Positions 29,510-37,972 of a DNA stretch of 64,000 nt are shown here, piece by piece. The notes under the pieces were generated by a model. The model was given only the letters and a program-made list of their open reading frames with translations. It was not told where the DNA came from and ran no database searches. Position 1 is the stretch's first letter. The number at the start of each line of letters is the position of its first letter. Where the stretch lies: positions 25,915-89,914 of the forward strand of contig NZ_NMZQ01000014.1 of the NCBI RefSeq assembly GCF_010093125.1. Direction: 5' to 3'. The translations under genes were made by a program, and so were the position numbers. Source of the DNA: Veillonella sp. R32 (GTDB lineage Bacteria > Bacillota > Negativicutes > Veillonellales > Veillonellaceae).

Positions 29510-29559
29510 GCTAACCACCTTTCCGTGAACCAAAATCACTTGTAATAACGTACCTTTTA

Positions 29560-30840
29560 TTATACCACAGTGTACCTAATATTATCGATAATCAAACACA
29601 CATTCTCTGTAATTTCCTCATAATCCTGAGCAGCTAACCCTAGCTTTTTGGCTACTTTAGAGCCCCATTCACACCAATGCCAAGTATACTGACTATAGGT
29701 TGCCTTAAAATAGTTTATATTCCGTTGCTTTTCTCCCCGTAATTTTGAGGTTAAGCAACGAGGATAGACAATCGTAATTTCTTTACTCGTCGCATTATAG
29801 TTCGTATCTATTTCAGTCTTACCTTCAACTTCACAGACAAGCTGCTTATTATACGCTGTATCAAAGGCCTCCATGTGTTGGTGTAACAAAGTTTCTAGCT
29901 TTTGTTGCCATTGATAATTAACGACTAATTCACCCATGGCTGGCTCATAAGGACCGCCTACCAAGCCAATTCCTGCATCTAGGTCAGCCGTACTTTGTAG
30001 ACCTGTGCGAATCACCTCAATATGGTAACTCTCAAAATACGTTTTCAAAAAAGCACTATAACGGATAGCTTCCTCCACTGTTAGCGGTGTATACTCACCA
30101 GCTACCACAGCATCGGCGAGTTCAGTATCGGCAATAACGAGGACGGGATAAATCCTCACAAAATCAGGTCTTAACTGACCAACAGCTACAGCGGTATGTA
30201 CTAAGGTTTGCCAAGTTTCACCAGGTAAACCTGGCAACAATTGTATGCCTACAGTAAGCCCTCGTTCTTGTAACCGCTGTACCGCCTCTATGACCTCCCT
30301 AGCCGTATGACCACGCTTAGCCTGAATTAATATATCTTCATCCATGGATTGCACGCCAATTTCCACCGTACTAACACCATAAGCGACTAAGACATCAATG
30401 GCTTCATCACTTAAAGCATCAGGCCTAGTAGAACAGCGAATACCATCAATGTGCCCCTCTTGTAGCGCTTCATAGGAAGGTTTTAATAAACCTTCCTGTA
30501 AATCCCTAGGTAAAGCTGAAAAACTACCACCATAAAATGCGACTTCCCAATATTTATTAGATCGTTCATTGCCTACATACTCTGCAATAGTCGCTTTTAC
30601 ATCTACTAAAGTCGCCTGTGCCCCGCCACTAGCAATACGATGTTGATTGCAAAAAATACACTGTTGCGGGCAACCTGCATGAGGAATATAAAAAGGAATC
30701 AAGCCATGTTTGTTACGCTTACTTTTGTTACACTTACTTGTATTACGCTTACTTTTGTTACACTTACTTGTATTACGCTTACTTTTGTTACGCTGGCTTA
30801 TATTATGCTTACTTATGTCACGCTTACTTATATGGCTCAT
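29560..30840 (-). CDS. Elp3-type radical SAM protein with a repeat-encoded N-terminus
   Basis: A radical SAM protein of the Elp3-like family often placed between rnc and smc in Firmicutes. After a repeat-encoded tail, the conserved start GLIPFYIPHAGCPQQCIFCNQ contains the 4Fe-4S cysteines (CxxxxCxFC-like spacing CPQQCIFC), then YGGSFSALP and the GVQSMDEDILIQAKRGHT block. Biochemical role is unknown; tRNA modification is suggested only by the family name. The first 40 residues are SKRN/SKCN repeats (8 units of 15 bp) with no initiation codon between them and the core, so they must be translated. ATG at 30840 with GAGG 5 bases upstream; GTG at 30846 overlaps the ribosome site. Confidence 0.85.
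   Translation of the reverse strand: MSHISKRDISKHNISQRNKSKRNTSKCNKSKRNTSKCNKSKRNKHGLIPFYIPHAGCPQQCIFCNQHRIASGGAQATLVDVKATIAEYVGNERSNKYWEVAFYGGSFSALPRDLQEGLLKPSYEALQEGHIDGIRCSTRPDALSDEAIDVLVAYGVSTVEIGVQSMDEDILIQAKRGHTAREVIEAVQRLQERGLTVGIQLLPGLPGETWQTLVHTAVAVGQLRPDFVRIYPVLVIADTELADAVVAGEYTPLTVEEAIRYSAFLKTYFESYHIEVIRTGLQSTADLDAGIGLVGGPYEPAMGELVVNYQWQQKLETLLHQHMEAFDTAYNKQLVCEVEGKTEIDTNYNATSKEITIVYPRCLTSKLRGEKQRNINYFKATYSQYTWHWCEWGSKVAKKLGLAAQDYEEITENVCLIIDNIRYTVV
30713..30832. repeat. 15-bp coding minisatellite, eight units, at the 5' end of the radical SAM gene
   Basis: Eight tandem 15-bp units of consensus TTACGCTTACTTNTN on the plus strand; units 1 and 2 are repeated exactly as units 3 and 4, giving a 30-bp perfect duplication. 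On the coding strand they specify Ser-Lys-(Arg/Cys)-Asn-(Lys/Thr) repeats. In-frame length makes expansion and contraction tolerable. The array resembles the degenerate one at 8.27-8.40 kb. Confidence 0.85.
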
Positions 30841-30934
30841 ACTCACCTCGCCTAATGATGCTACCTACCATGATGGTCATCCAGAATTCAAACGATTCTT
30901 TGATACTAAACATGGAATAACACGTTTTCTATAC

Positions 30935-30961
30935 GAAAAAGGAGCGGATTAGCCGCTCCTC
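30935..30961 (-). terminator. Terminator after rnc
   Basis: On the minus strand AGGAGCGG, loop CTAA or TTA, CCGCTCCT and TTTTT form a strong intrinsic terminator 17 bases past the rnc stop. It separates the fatty-acid/rnc operon from the radical SAM-smc unit. Confidence 0.85.
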
Positions 30962-30978
30962 TATTTACATACACCTAA

Positions 30979-31731
30979 TTATAGCTGACAAGCACGTTTC
31001 CCTTCTAAATAGTCTAACGTAACTTGTGCTGCATTTTGCTCTGCTTCCTTCTTGCTCTTACCAGTTCCTGATCCATAGGCCGTACCTTCAATACGTACTT
31101 CCATGCAGAAAATTTTATCATGATCAGGGCCCGACTCGCTCAACAAGGTATAAGCAATCTGCTTTTCCCCTTCTTGCTGCACATATTCTTGCAACATAGT
31201 CTTATAATCTTTGCCTAATTTACCAGCTTTGGCTTTTTCAAGATATCCTTTCAAATGACTCAATACGAACTGTGCCGCTACTTCATACGATGTATTGACA
31301 TATAAAGCACCAATAACGGCTTCAAAGGTATCCGCCAAAATGGAGGCCCGTTCACGACCACCAGATGTGGCTTCCCCACGACCTAACAACAAGTAGTTAC
31401 CAAAATTTAATTTAGCACTACAAGTGGCTAAGGACGTTTCACATACAGTAGCTGCTTTAATTTTTGTCAGTTCACCCTCAGTCATTTGAGGATATGTAGT
31501 AAACAGATACTCGCCAATGATTAAGTCTAATACAGCGTCTCCTAAAAATTCAAGACGTTCATTATGCTTAACGCGAGCTGCTCTATTTTCATTTGCATAA
31601 GACGTATGCGTAAACGCTCTGTCGAGCAAATTAATATCTGTCAAAGGTATACGCAAACGCGCCACAAGCTCTCGAAGCGCTGCTTCGCGAGCTTGGTGCG
31701 AGATTGTCTTATGAGTCTTACGGCCGCTCAA
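30979..31731 (-). CDS. rnc: Ribonuclease III
   Basis: Endonuclease that cleaves double-stranded RNA in rRNA precursors and structured mRNAs. The 250-residue protein has the catalytic signature NERLEFLGDAVLDLIIGEYLF near residues 48-68, the second acidic cluster in ADTFEAVIGALYV, and a C-terminal double-stranded RNA-binding domain (DYKTMLQEYVQQ onward). Translation begins at TTG, directly after the fabF stop; GAGGA at the end of fabF lies 4 bases before it, and there is no other start codon before the conserved core. Position after fabF is common in Firmicutes. Confidence 0.96.
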   Translation of the reverse strand: MSGRKTHKTISHQAREAALRELVARLRIPLTDINLLDRAFTHTSYANENRAARVKHNERLEFLGDAVLDLIIGEYLFTTYPQMTEGELTKIKAATVCETSLATCSAKLNFGNYLLLGRGEATSGGRERASILADTFEAVIGALYVNTSYEVAAQFVLSHLKGYLEKAKAGKLGKDYKTMLQEYVQQEGEKQIAYTLLSESGPDHDKIFCMEVRIEGTAYGSGTGKSKKEAEQNAAQVTLDYLEGKRACQL

Positions 31732-32976
31732 TTAGTCCTCGTAACGACGAACGAGTAACGTCGCATTGTGACCACCAAAACCAAAGGAATTGGAAAGCGC
31801 ACAATTAACTTTTAACTCACGAGCCCCTTCTTTTACATAATCCAAATCAAGTTCTGGATCAGGGTTCGTCAAGTTAATAGTTGGATGGATTTTGCCAGTT
31901 TCAATTGCCATAGCCATAACAATAGCTTCAATAGCACCAGCAGCACCCAATAAGTGACCTGTCATGGATTTAGTGGAATTAATAGCTAAAGATTTAGCAT
32001 GGTCACCAAATAATTCTTTGATAGCCAACGTTTCATTCTTATCATTAAGACCAGTAGAAGTACCATGAGCATTAATATAATTAATTTCGCTTGGATCAAT
32101 ACCAGCATCTTTAATAGCCAATTCCATACATTTGCGAGCTTGTAAACCACCTGGTGCTGGCGCTGTAATATGATATGCATCACCATTACTACCATAACCA
32201 ATTACTTCCGCATAAATGTGTGCACCACGAGCTTTCGCATGTTCTAATTCTTCAAGAACTACGATACCAGCCCCTTCACCCATAACAAAACCATCACGTT
32301 CGGCATCAAATGGGCGAGATGCTTTTTCAGGTTCATCATTGCGTGTAGACATAGCTTTCATAGCAGCAAAACCGGCTACAGCAGCTGGCGAAATAGCCGC
32401 TTCAGTACCGCCTGCAAACATAATGTCTGCATCCCCACGAGCTACGATGCGGAACGCATCACCAATGGAGTTAGTACCAGATGCACAAGCTGTAATATCA
32501 GTAATGGCTGGGCCACGAAGACCAAGTTCAATAGATACACGACCAGATACCATGTTAGCAATCATCATAGGCACTGCAAATGGACTTACACGATTAGGTC
32601 CTTTGTCAAATAACGTTACATATACATCGTGGATAGAGTCAATCCCACCGATACCAGTACCAACTACAGTACCACAACGGTCACGATCTTCTTCATCCAA
32701 ATCAAGTTTAGAATCGCGCAATGCTAATACAGCCGCAGCGATTGCAAATTGAGAGGAGCGGTCCATACGACGGGACTCTTTCTTCTCTACACCATATTCA
32801 GTAATATCAAAATCCTTCACTTCACCAGCGATGCGGGTAGCATATTCAGAAGCATCAAAATGCGTAATCGGACCAATACCAGATTTACCTGCTAATAACG
32901 CTTCATAAAAAGCCTCTTTACCAGTGCCTACAGGCGTTATAGCCCCTAAACCAGTAATAACAACACGTTTTTCCAA
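31732..32976 (-). CDS. fabF: 3-oxoacyl-ACP synthase II
   Basis: Condensing enzyme that elongates acyl-ACP with malonyl-ACP in type II fatty-acid synthesis. The 414 residues contain the Cys-His-His triad: C164 in DITACASGTNS, His in NAHGTSTGLND and His in SMTGHLLGAAGA. It starts with TTG, with GAGGTG 6 bases upstream. It is the penultimate gene of the fapR operon, 38 bases after an NMO-like gene and abutting rnc. Confidence 0.97.
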   Translation of the reverse strand: MEKRVVITGLGAITPVGTGKEAFYEALLAGKSGIGPITHFDASEYATRIAGEVKDFDITEYGVEKKESRRMDRSSQFAIAAAVLALRDSKLDLDEEDRDRCGTVVGTGIGGIDSIHDVYVTLFDKGPNRVSPFAVPMMIANMVSGRVSIELGLRGPAITDITACASGTNSIGDAFRIVARGDADIMFAGGTEAAISPAAVAGFAAMKAMSTRNDEPEKASRPFDAERDGFVMGEGAGIVVLEELEHAKARGAHIYAEVIGYGSNGDAYHITAPAPGGLQARKCMELAIKDAGIDPSEINYINAHGTSTGLNDKNETLAIKELFGDHAKSLAINSTKSMTGHLLGAAGAIEAIVMAMAIETGKIHPTINLTNPDPELDLDYVKEGARELKVNCALSNSFGFGGHNATLLVRRYED

Positions 32977-33014
32977 TTATTTCACCTCACATGTAAACTA
33001 TGCATTGAAATACA

Positions 33015-33971
33015 TTAATCAATACGGGAAACTTCATTCAATAAACGAGCAAAGATTTCCTTAACTGGCAAAATCTCATCTACTTTGCGCATATTATTGC
33101 CGGAGAATACTAAACCATTCTCCACGTCACCTTGCTGTGCCCGTTCCAATGCTTTAATCAAACAAAATCGATGAGAGCAATGTTTTAAACAACGATCACA
33201 TTCAGTTGGTGGTGGTACAGTACCATCCAATACAGTGGTGGCAAATTTATTACGAATTGCCTGTCCTGGTAGACCCACTGGACTTTCTATTAACACTACA
33301 TCTTCAGCTTTGGTTGTACGTACGTACATTTTTTTCAATTCGTCCGATGCATTGCATTCTACACTAGCTGCAAAACGACTACCCATTTGGACGCCATTAG
33401 CACCTAATTTAATCATTTCTACAATATCTTTCCCGTCTAACACGCCGCCCGCGCCAATTACAGGAATATTTTTAACGGCCTTTACAACTTCAGGTACAAT
33501 TTCACGAGATGAGCGATTTGTACCTAAATGACCGCCTGCTTCACTGCCTTCAACGATGACAGCAGCCGCACCTAATCCTTCGGAAATACGAGCGAGTTTT
33601 CCAGAGGACACAATCGGTACAATGGGCGTACCTGATTCTTTCCCCATACCAAACATATCACGAGAAAAACCTGCGCCTGCTACCACAAGGTCAATACCTT
33701 CTTCAATAGCGGTTCGCACAAGGCCAGCAAAACCAGAGGCTGCTACCATTGCATTTATACCAATAATACCCGTAGGTGATAATTTTCGAGCTAATTTAAT
33801 TTCATAACGTAATTCATCAAATGGCATACCGGAGGCCGCAATGAGACCAATGCCACCTTCATTAGCTACAGCCGCGGCAAGACGTGCTGTAGACAATCTG
33901 ATTGCCATGCCACCTTGAATAATGGGCACCTTTGCCACCAGATTTCCGATGCGAAGTTCAGGGAGCTTCAC
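33015..33971 (-). CDS. NMO/FabK-family flavoprotein with a C-terminal cysteine cluster
   Basis: A 318-residue FMN-binding TIM-barrel protein of the nitronate monooxygenase / enoyl-ACP reductase II superfamily (VPIIQGGMAIRLSTARLAAAVANEGGIGLI near the start, GSEAGGHLG and NGVQMGSRF). It differs from the FabK encoded earlier in the operon by lacking the MLLSPF-type loop and by a Cys cluster, CDRCLKHCSHRFC (about residues 269-281), which could bind a metal or iron-sulfur centre. The start is GTG with AGGAGG 8 bases before. It lies between acpP and fabF, so a role in fatty-acid metabolism is likely, but the reaction is not established. Confidence 0.82.
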   Translation of the reverse strand: MKLPELRIGNLVAKVPIIQGGMAIRLSTARLAAAVANEGGIGLIAASGMPFDELRYEIKLARKLSPTGIIGINAMVAASGFAGLVRTAIEEGIDLVVAGAGFSRDMFGMGKESGTPIVPIVSSGKLARISEGLGAAAVIVEGSEAGGHLGTNRSSREIVPEVVKAVKNIPVIGAGGVLDGKDIVEMIKLGANGVQMGSRFAASVECNASDELKKMYVRTTKAEDVVLIESPVGLPGQAIRNKFATTVLDGTVPPPTECDRCLKHCSHRFCLIKALERAQQGDVENGLVFSGNNMRKVDEILPVKEIFARLLNEVSRID

Positions 33972-33996
33972 TATAAATTCCTCCTGTTACGTATAC

Positions 33997-34022
33997 CGAC
34001 TAGGGGGCGCCAAGCCCCCTAA
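33997..34022 (-). other. GC-rich stem-loop after acpP
   Basis: TTAGGGGGC and GCCCCCTAG arms form a stem of 8-9 bp with a short TTGGC loop just after the acpP stop codon. There is no T-run. Such stems often stabilise or set the level of an abundant upstream message such as acpP, or partly terminate. Confidence 0.55.
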
Positions 34023-34035
34023 CGGTGCACAAGTC

Positions 34036-34272
34036 TTACGCTTCTTTGATAGAATCGATGTATTCTACCGTATCTTTCACTGTTTTAATTTTTTCAGCTA
34101 CATCATCAGGAATTTCAACATTGAATTCTTCTTCGAAAGCCATGATCAATTCAACGATGTCTAAGGAGTCAGCTCCTAAGTCGTCAATGAATGTAGAATC
34201 AATCTTAACTTCAGCTTCGTCAACGCCTAACTGTTCCACAACGATCGCTTTTACTTTATCAAACGTGGTCAT
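34036..34272 (-). CDS. acpP: Acyl carrier protein
   Basis: A 78-residue acidic four-helix protein that carries fatty-acyl intermediates on a phosphopantetheine arm. The attachment Ser is S36 in GADSLD. The ATG at 34272 has AAAGGAGGTG 7 bases upstream; the longer reading simply extends through that ribosome site. It lies between fabG and the NMO-like gene and is followed by a GC-rich stem. Confidence 0.97.
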   Translation of the reverse strand: MTTFDKVKAIVVEQLGVDEAEVKIDSTFIDDLGADSLDIVELIMAFEEEFNVEIPDDVAEKIKTVKDTVEYIDSIKEA

Positions 34273-34312
34273 TGTGATTTCACCTCCTTTCACTATTGCT
34301 TGCTATATGTCT

Positions 34313-35056
34313 CTACATTACCATGCCGCCATCAACATTAATGACTTGTCCAGTAATATAGCTTGCCATATCACTTGCTAAGAAGGTAGCTACTACAGCT
34401 ACTTCTTCTGGCTCAGCCATACGACCTAATGGAATCGTATGAACCATTGCTTCTTTCACTTTATCAGGTAAAACATCAGTCATATCTGTGTGAATGAAAC
34501 CTGGTGCAATGGCATTTACCGTGATACCACGGGATGCCAATTCTTTAGCACAAGTTTTTGTAAAACCAATCACGCCTGCTTTAGAAGCACTATAGTTAGC
34601 TTGACCAGCATTACCCGTCACACCTACAACGGATGTCATATTAACAATTTTACCACTACGCTGTTTCATCATAATCTTAGAAACAGCTTTAGTTACTAGA
34701 TATACGCCTTTAAGGTTGATGTTCATTACATCATCCCAATCGCTATCTTTCATACGCATAAGCAAACCATCACGAGTGATGCCCGCATTATTTACCAAGA
34801 TATCAATGCGACCAAATGCTGTATGAGCTTCTTCAACCATAGCGGCTACTTCTTCAGCATCGCCTACATTAGCTTTTACTTTAATCGCTTTGCGACCAAG
34901 CGCAACGATAGCATCTACCGTTTCTTGCGCCGCACCTTCACTACCGCTGTAGTTAACCACTACATCAGCACCTTGCTTAGCCATTAAAATAGCAATCGCA
35001 CGACCAATACCACGAGAAGCACCAGTTACTAAGGCAACTTTATCTGTTAAATGCAT
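34313..35056 (-). CDS. fabG: 3-oxoacyl-ACP reductase
   Basis: NADPH-dependent SDR that reduces 3-oxoacyl-ACP. The 247-residue protein has the cofactor motif TGASRGIG at residues 11-18, NNAG in VNNAGITRDG, Ser in SVVGVTGN and the catalytic YSASK motif, ending with the FabG-like GQVINVDGGMVM. The ATG at 35056 directly follows the fabD stop; the longer frame starts inside fabD without support. Confidence 0.97.
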   Translation of the reverse strand: MHLTDKVALVTGASRGIGRAIAILMAKQGADVVVNYSGSEGAAQETVDAIVALGRKAIKVKANVGDAEEVAAMVEEAHTAFGRIDILVNNAGITRDGLLMRMKDSDWDDVMNINLKGVYLVTKAVSKIMMKQRSGKIVNMTSVVGVTGNAGQANYSASKAGVIGFTKTCAKELASRGITVNAIAPGFIHTDMTDVLPDKVKEAMVHTIPLGRMAEPEEVAVVATFLASDMASYITGQVINVDGGMVM

Positions 35057-35057
35057 T

Positions 35058-35999
35058 TTATCGAACCCCCTGTAAAAATTCAAGAGTTTTTCCTAAGGAA
35101 TCTACATCTTCCACATTCGCTAATTGCATTTCCTTATTAATTTTCTTGGTAAATCCTGTTAAGACTTTGCCTGGGCCTACTTCTACGAAAGCCCCTACGC
35201 CTTCATTAATCATAGTAGCTACACAGTCTTCCCAAAGTACTGGATGGGCTGCTTGCACAACTAAGGATTCTTTAATAGTGTCTGCTTTAGTTAAAATTTG
35301 ACCAGTTACATTAACTACTACTGGAATAGCTGCATCTTTAACCGTAATTTTATCTAATTCTTCTTTCAAACGAGCGGCTGCTGGTTCCATTAAACGGCTA
35401 TGGAAAGGAGCACTTACTGGCAACATAACGGCCCGTTTAGCACCAGCTGCTTTCATTTCTTCCGCTGCTTTTTCAACCGCAGCGGTTGCCCCAGCAATAA
35501 CGATTTGCCCTGGGCAATTAAAGTTAACAGCCTGTACAGAACCAACTTCGTTATTTACTTTTTCACAAATGCTTACCACTTCTTCACGAGGCAAGGCTAA
35601 AATAGCCGCCATAGCCCCTTCACCTAATGGCACGGCATCTTGCATAAATTCGCCACGTTTGTGTACTACATATACGGCATCTTTAAAGTCAAGTACGCCT
35701 GCTGCCACTAAGGCACTGTATTCACCTAAGCTATGACCACCTACAATATCAGGAGTAATGCCTTTTTCTTTAAGTACTTCATAACATGCTACACTAGCTG
35801 TCAAAATAGCTGGTTGTGTATTAGCGGTCTTAACTAATTCAGTGTCAGGACCTTCAAAACATAATTTGGAAATGGAATAGCCTAATGCTTCATCAGCTTC
35901 AGCGAACCGTTGTTTAACAATGTCAAATTCATTGTATAAGTCTTGAAGCATACCTACTTTTTGAGAACCTTGGCCAGGAAATACAAATGCTGTTTTCAC
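35058..35999 (-). CDS. fabD: Malonyl-CoA:ACP transacylase
   Basis: Transfers malonyl from CoA to ACP to supply extender units. The 313-residue protein has FPGQGSQ near the N-terminus, the nucleophile S90 in GHSLGEYSAL, the conserved Arg region in HKRGEFMQDA, and the catalytic His in PVSAPFHS. AGGAGG precedes the ATG. It lies between fabK and fabG. Confidence 0.97.
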   Translation of the reverse strand: MKTAFVFPGQGSQKVGMLQDLYNEFDIVKQRFAEADEALGYSISKLCFEGPDTELVKTANTQPAILTASVACYEVLKEKGITPDIVGGHSLGEYSALVAAGVLDFKDAVYVVHKRGEFMQDAVPLGEGAMAAILALPREEVVSICEKVNNEVGSVQAVNFNCPGQIVIAGATAAVEKAAEEMKAAGAKRAVMLPVSAPFHSRLMEPAAARLKEELDKITVKDAAIPVVVNVTGQILTKADTIKESLVVQAAHPVLWEDCVATMINEGVGAFVEVGPGKVLTGFTKKINKEMQLANVEDVDSLGKTLEFLQGVR

Positions 36000-36016
36000 T
36001 AGTAACGCCTCCTGTA

Positions 36017-36961
36017 TTATTTAATGATTTTCTGTAAGCCACCGATTACGGTTTCAGTTTCGCTCATAATATCTTTAATGATTTGAGCACATGGTTTTAC
36101 ATCATGTAACATACCAGAAATCTGCCCAATCATAACAGAGCCATTTTTAACATCCCCTTCAATAGCGGCTTTACGAAGCGCGCCAGCACCTAGTTCTTCA
36201 AGCTGCTCTTTTGGTGCCCCACTGAATTCCAATTCTTGGTACTGATGGGATAATAAGTTTTCTAAAATACGCACTGGATGACCTGTTGTAAGACCTGTCA
36301 TTACTGTAGAACGGTCTTTAGCTTTAAGTACTGCTTCCTTGTAGTTTGGATGGGCAATACATTCTTCGGATAATACGAAGCGACTACCCATTTGTACTGC
36401 ACTAGCACCTAAAGCAAAGGCTGCAGCCGCACCACGACCATCAGCAATACCGCCAGCAGCAATTACTGGTACATTAACAGCATCAGCAATCTGAGGAATT
36501 AAACACATAGTCGTAATTTCCCCTACGTGACCACCAGACTCAGTACCTTCTGCTACTACCGCATCAATACCACCACGCAATAAACGTTTAGCTAACAATA
36601 CAGACGCTACTACAGGAATGACTTTAGTACCAATTTCTTTCAAAGCTGGTACATAGGTGCTTGGATTACCAGCACCAGTAGTAATTACTGGTACGCGTTC
36701 TTCTAATACCACTTGCATAACTTCTTTTACAAATGGAGACATTAACATAATATTACAACCAAATGGTTTGCTCGTACGTTCTTTTAATTTATGAATTTCA
36801 TTACGAAATACATCGGGTGGCATATGACCAGCCCCAATAATACCAAGGCCGCCCCCTTCAGACACAGCCGCAGCAAGTTCAGCGGTACCGAGCCAAGCCA
36901 TACCACCTTGGAATATAGGATACTCAATCCCTAATAAATCACAAATATCAGTCTTAATCAT
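36017..36961 (-). CDS. fabK: Enoyl-ACP reductase II (FabK)
   Basis: FMN-dependent NAD(P)H enoyl-ACP reductase, the last step of each elongation cycle, which replaces FabI in many Firmicutes. The 314-residue sequence closely follows the pattern of pneumococcal FabK: YPIFQGGMAWLGTAELAAAVSEG at the start, NIMLMSPF, TTGAGNPS, EGTESGGHVG, IAAGGIADGRG and the GLTTGHPVR loop. AAGGAGG precedes the ATG. No fabI is present in the window. Its position between fabH and fabD makes it the best candidate for the housekeeping enoyl reductase. Confidence 0.92.
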   Translation of the reverse strand: MIKTDICDLLGIEYPIFQGGMAWLGTAELAAAVSEGGGLGIIGAGHMPPDVFRNEIHKLKERTSKPFGCNIMLMSPFVKEVMQVVLEERVPVITTGAGNPSTYVPALKEIGTKVIPVVASVLLAKRLLRGGIDAVVAEGTESGGHVGEITTMCLIPQIADAVNVPVIAAGGIADGRGAAAAFALGASAVQMGSRFVLSEECIAHPNYKEAVLKAKDRSTVMTGLTTGHPVRILENLLSHQYQELEFSGAPKEQLEELGAGALRKAAIEGDVKNGSVMIGQISGMLHDVKPCAQIIKDIMSETETVIGGLQKIIK

Positions 36962-36976
36962 GATGGTTGTTCCTCC

Positions 36977-37972
36977 TTAGTACCATTTCATTACCAAGCC
37001 TGCCCAAGTCAAGCCAGCTCCAAAGCCAGCAAAGGCGACTGTATGATCTCGTTTCACGAAGCCAGACCGCACTGCTTCATCCAAAGCAATACCAATGGAT
37101 GCGGCAGAGGTGTTGCCATATTTAGGCAAATTAATGAAGACTTTATCTTCTGGCATTTTCAAGCGGTGAGCCGCCGAATCAATAATACGTTTATTTGCTT
37201 GGTGTGGAATGAAACGATCCAAATCTTCTAACTTTAGACCGGCTCGTTCTAATGCATTAAGAGCGGTACGCCCCATTGTTTTTACAGCAAATTTATATAC
37301 TTCAGCGCCATCCATATGAATATAGGTTAACCCTTCTTCAATTCGTTTGTCATTTTGCAACATCGCCGTGCCACTGGCCGGAATGCACAAGGACATGCCA
37401 CCAGCACCGCTAGCACCCATATCCATACCTAGCATACCATAGCCTTCCGGTACAGTCGATACAACAGCAGCCCCTGCTCCATCACCAAACAAAACGCAGG
37501 TGCCTCTGTCTTGCCAATTAACAACGCGGGACATTACTTCAACGCCGATAACTAATACGTGTTTAAATAGCTGATTACTTACATAACTGCCAGCTGTAAT
37601 CAAACCGTATACAAATCCTGAGCAAGCAGCCCCTAAATCAAACGCAGCAGCCTTAGTCGCTCCTAAATTAGCTTGCACTAAACAAGCGGTAGAAGGAATG
37701 CTCATATCGCCAGTTAAAGTCGCTACAATAATACAATCAATATCTTCGGCCGTCAAGCCTGCACTGGCCATAGCACGGCGAGCCGCTTCAGTAGCCATAT
37801 CAGATGCGTTCATACCCTCAGGGGCAATGCGACGCTCTTCAATGCCGGTGCGTTCACGAATCCATTGATCAGTCGTGTCTACGATTTTTTCTAGATCAGC
37901 GTTGGTCACAATATTATCCGGTACAAAGCTGCCTGTACCAATAATACCGACCGGCTTAGTCCACATCGTCAT
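36977..37972 (-). CDS. fabH: 3-oxoacyl-ACP synthase III
   Basis: Initiates fatty-acid synthesis by condensing an acyl-CoA with malonyl-ACP. The 331-residue enzyme has C117 in AACSGFVYGL, His in IPHQANKRI and Asn in YGNTSAAS. The ATG at 37972 lies inside the end of plsX (17-base overlap) with AAGGAG 9 bases upstream, so the two are translationally coupled. Confidence 0.97.
   Translation of the reverse strand: MTMWTKPVGIIGTGSFVPDNIVTNADLEKIVDTTDQWIRERTGIEERRIAPEGMNASDMATEAARRAMASAGLTAEDIDCIIVATLTGDMSIPSTACLVQANLGATKAAAFDLGAACSGFVYGLITAGSYVSNQLFKHVLVIGVEVMSRVVNWQDRGTCVLFGDGAGAAVVSTVPEGYGMLGMDMGASGAGGMSLCIPASGTAMLQNDKRIEEGLTYIHMDGAEVYKFAVKTMGRTALNALERAGLKLEDLDRFIPHQANKRIIDSAAHRLKMPEDKVFINLPKYGNTSAASIGIALDEAVRSGFVKRDHTVAFAGFGAGLTWAGLVMKWY

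Noticed and set aside
30713..30832. CRISPR-like array
   Set aside because: Units are contiguous 15-mers without spacers, in frame with the radical SAM gene; there are no cas genes.
30640..30952. Three overlapping plus-strand frames rich in Leu, Thr and Tyr
   Set aside because: They are the minisatellite read on the other strand in three frames and have no ribosome sites.
32216..32752. 178-codon plus-strand frame opposite fabF
   Set aside because: Shadow of a conserved gene; composition follows the reversed codon pattern and no ribosome site precedes it.
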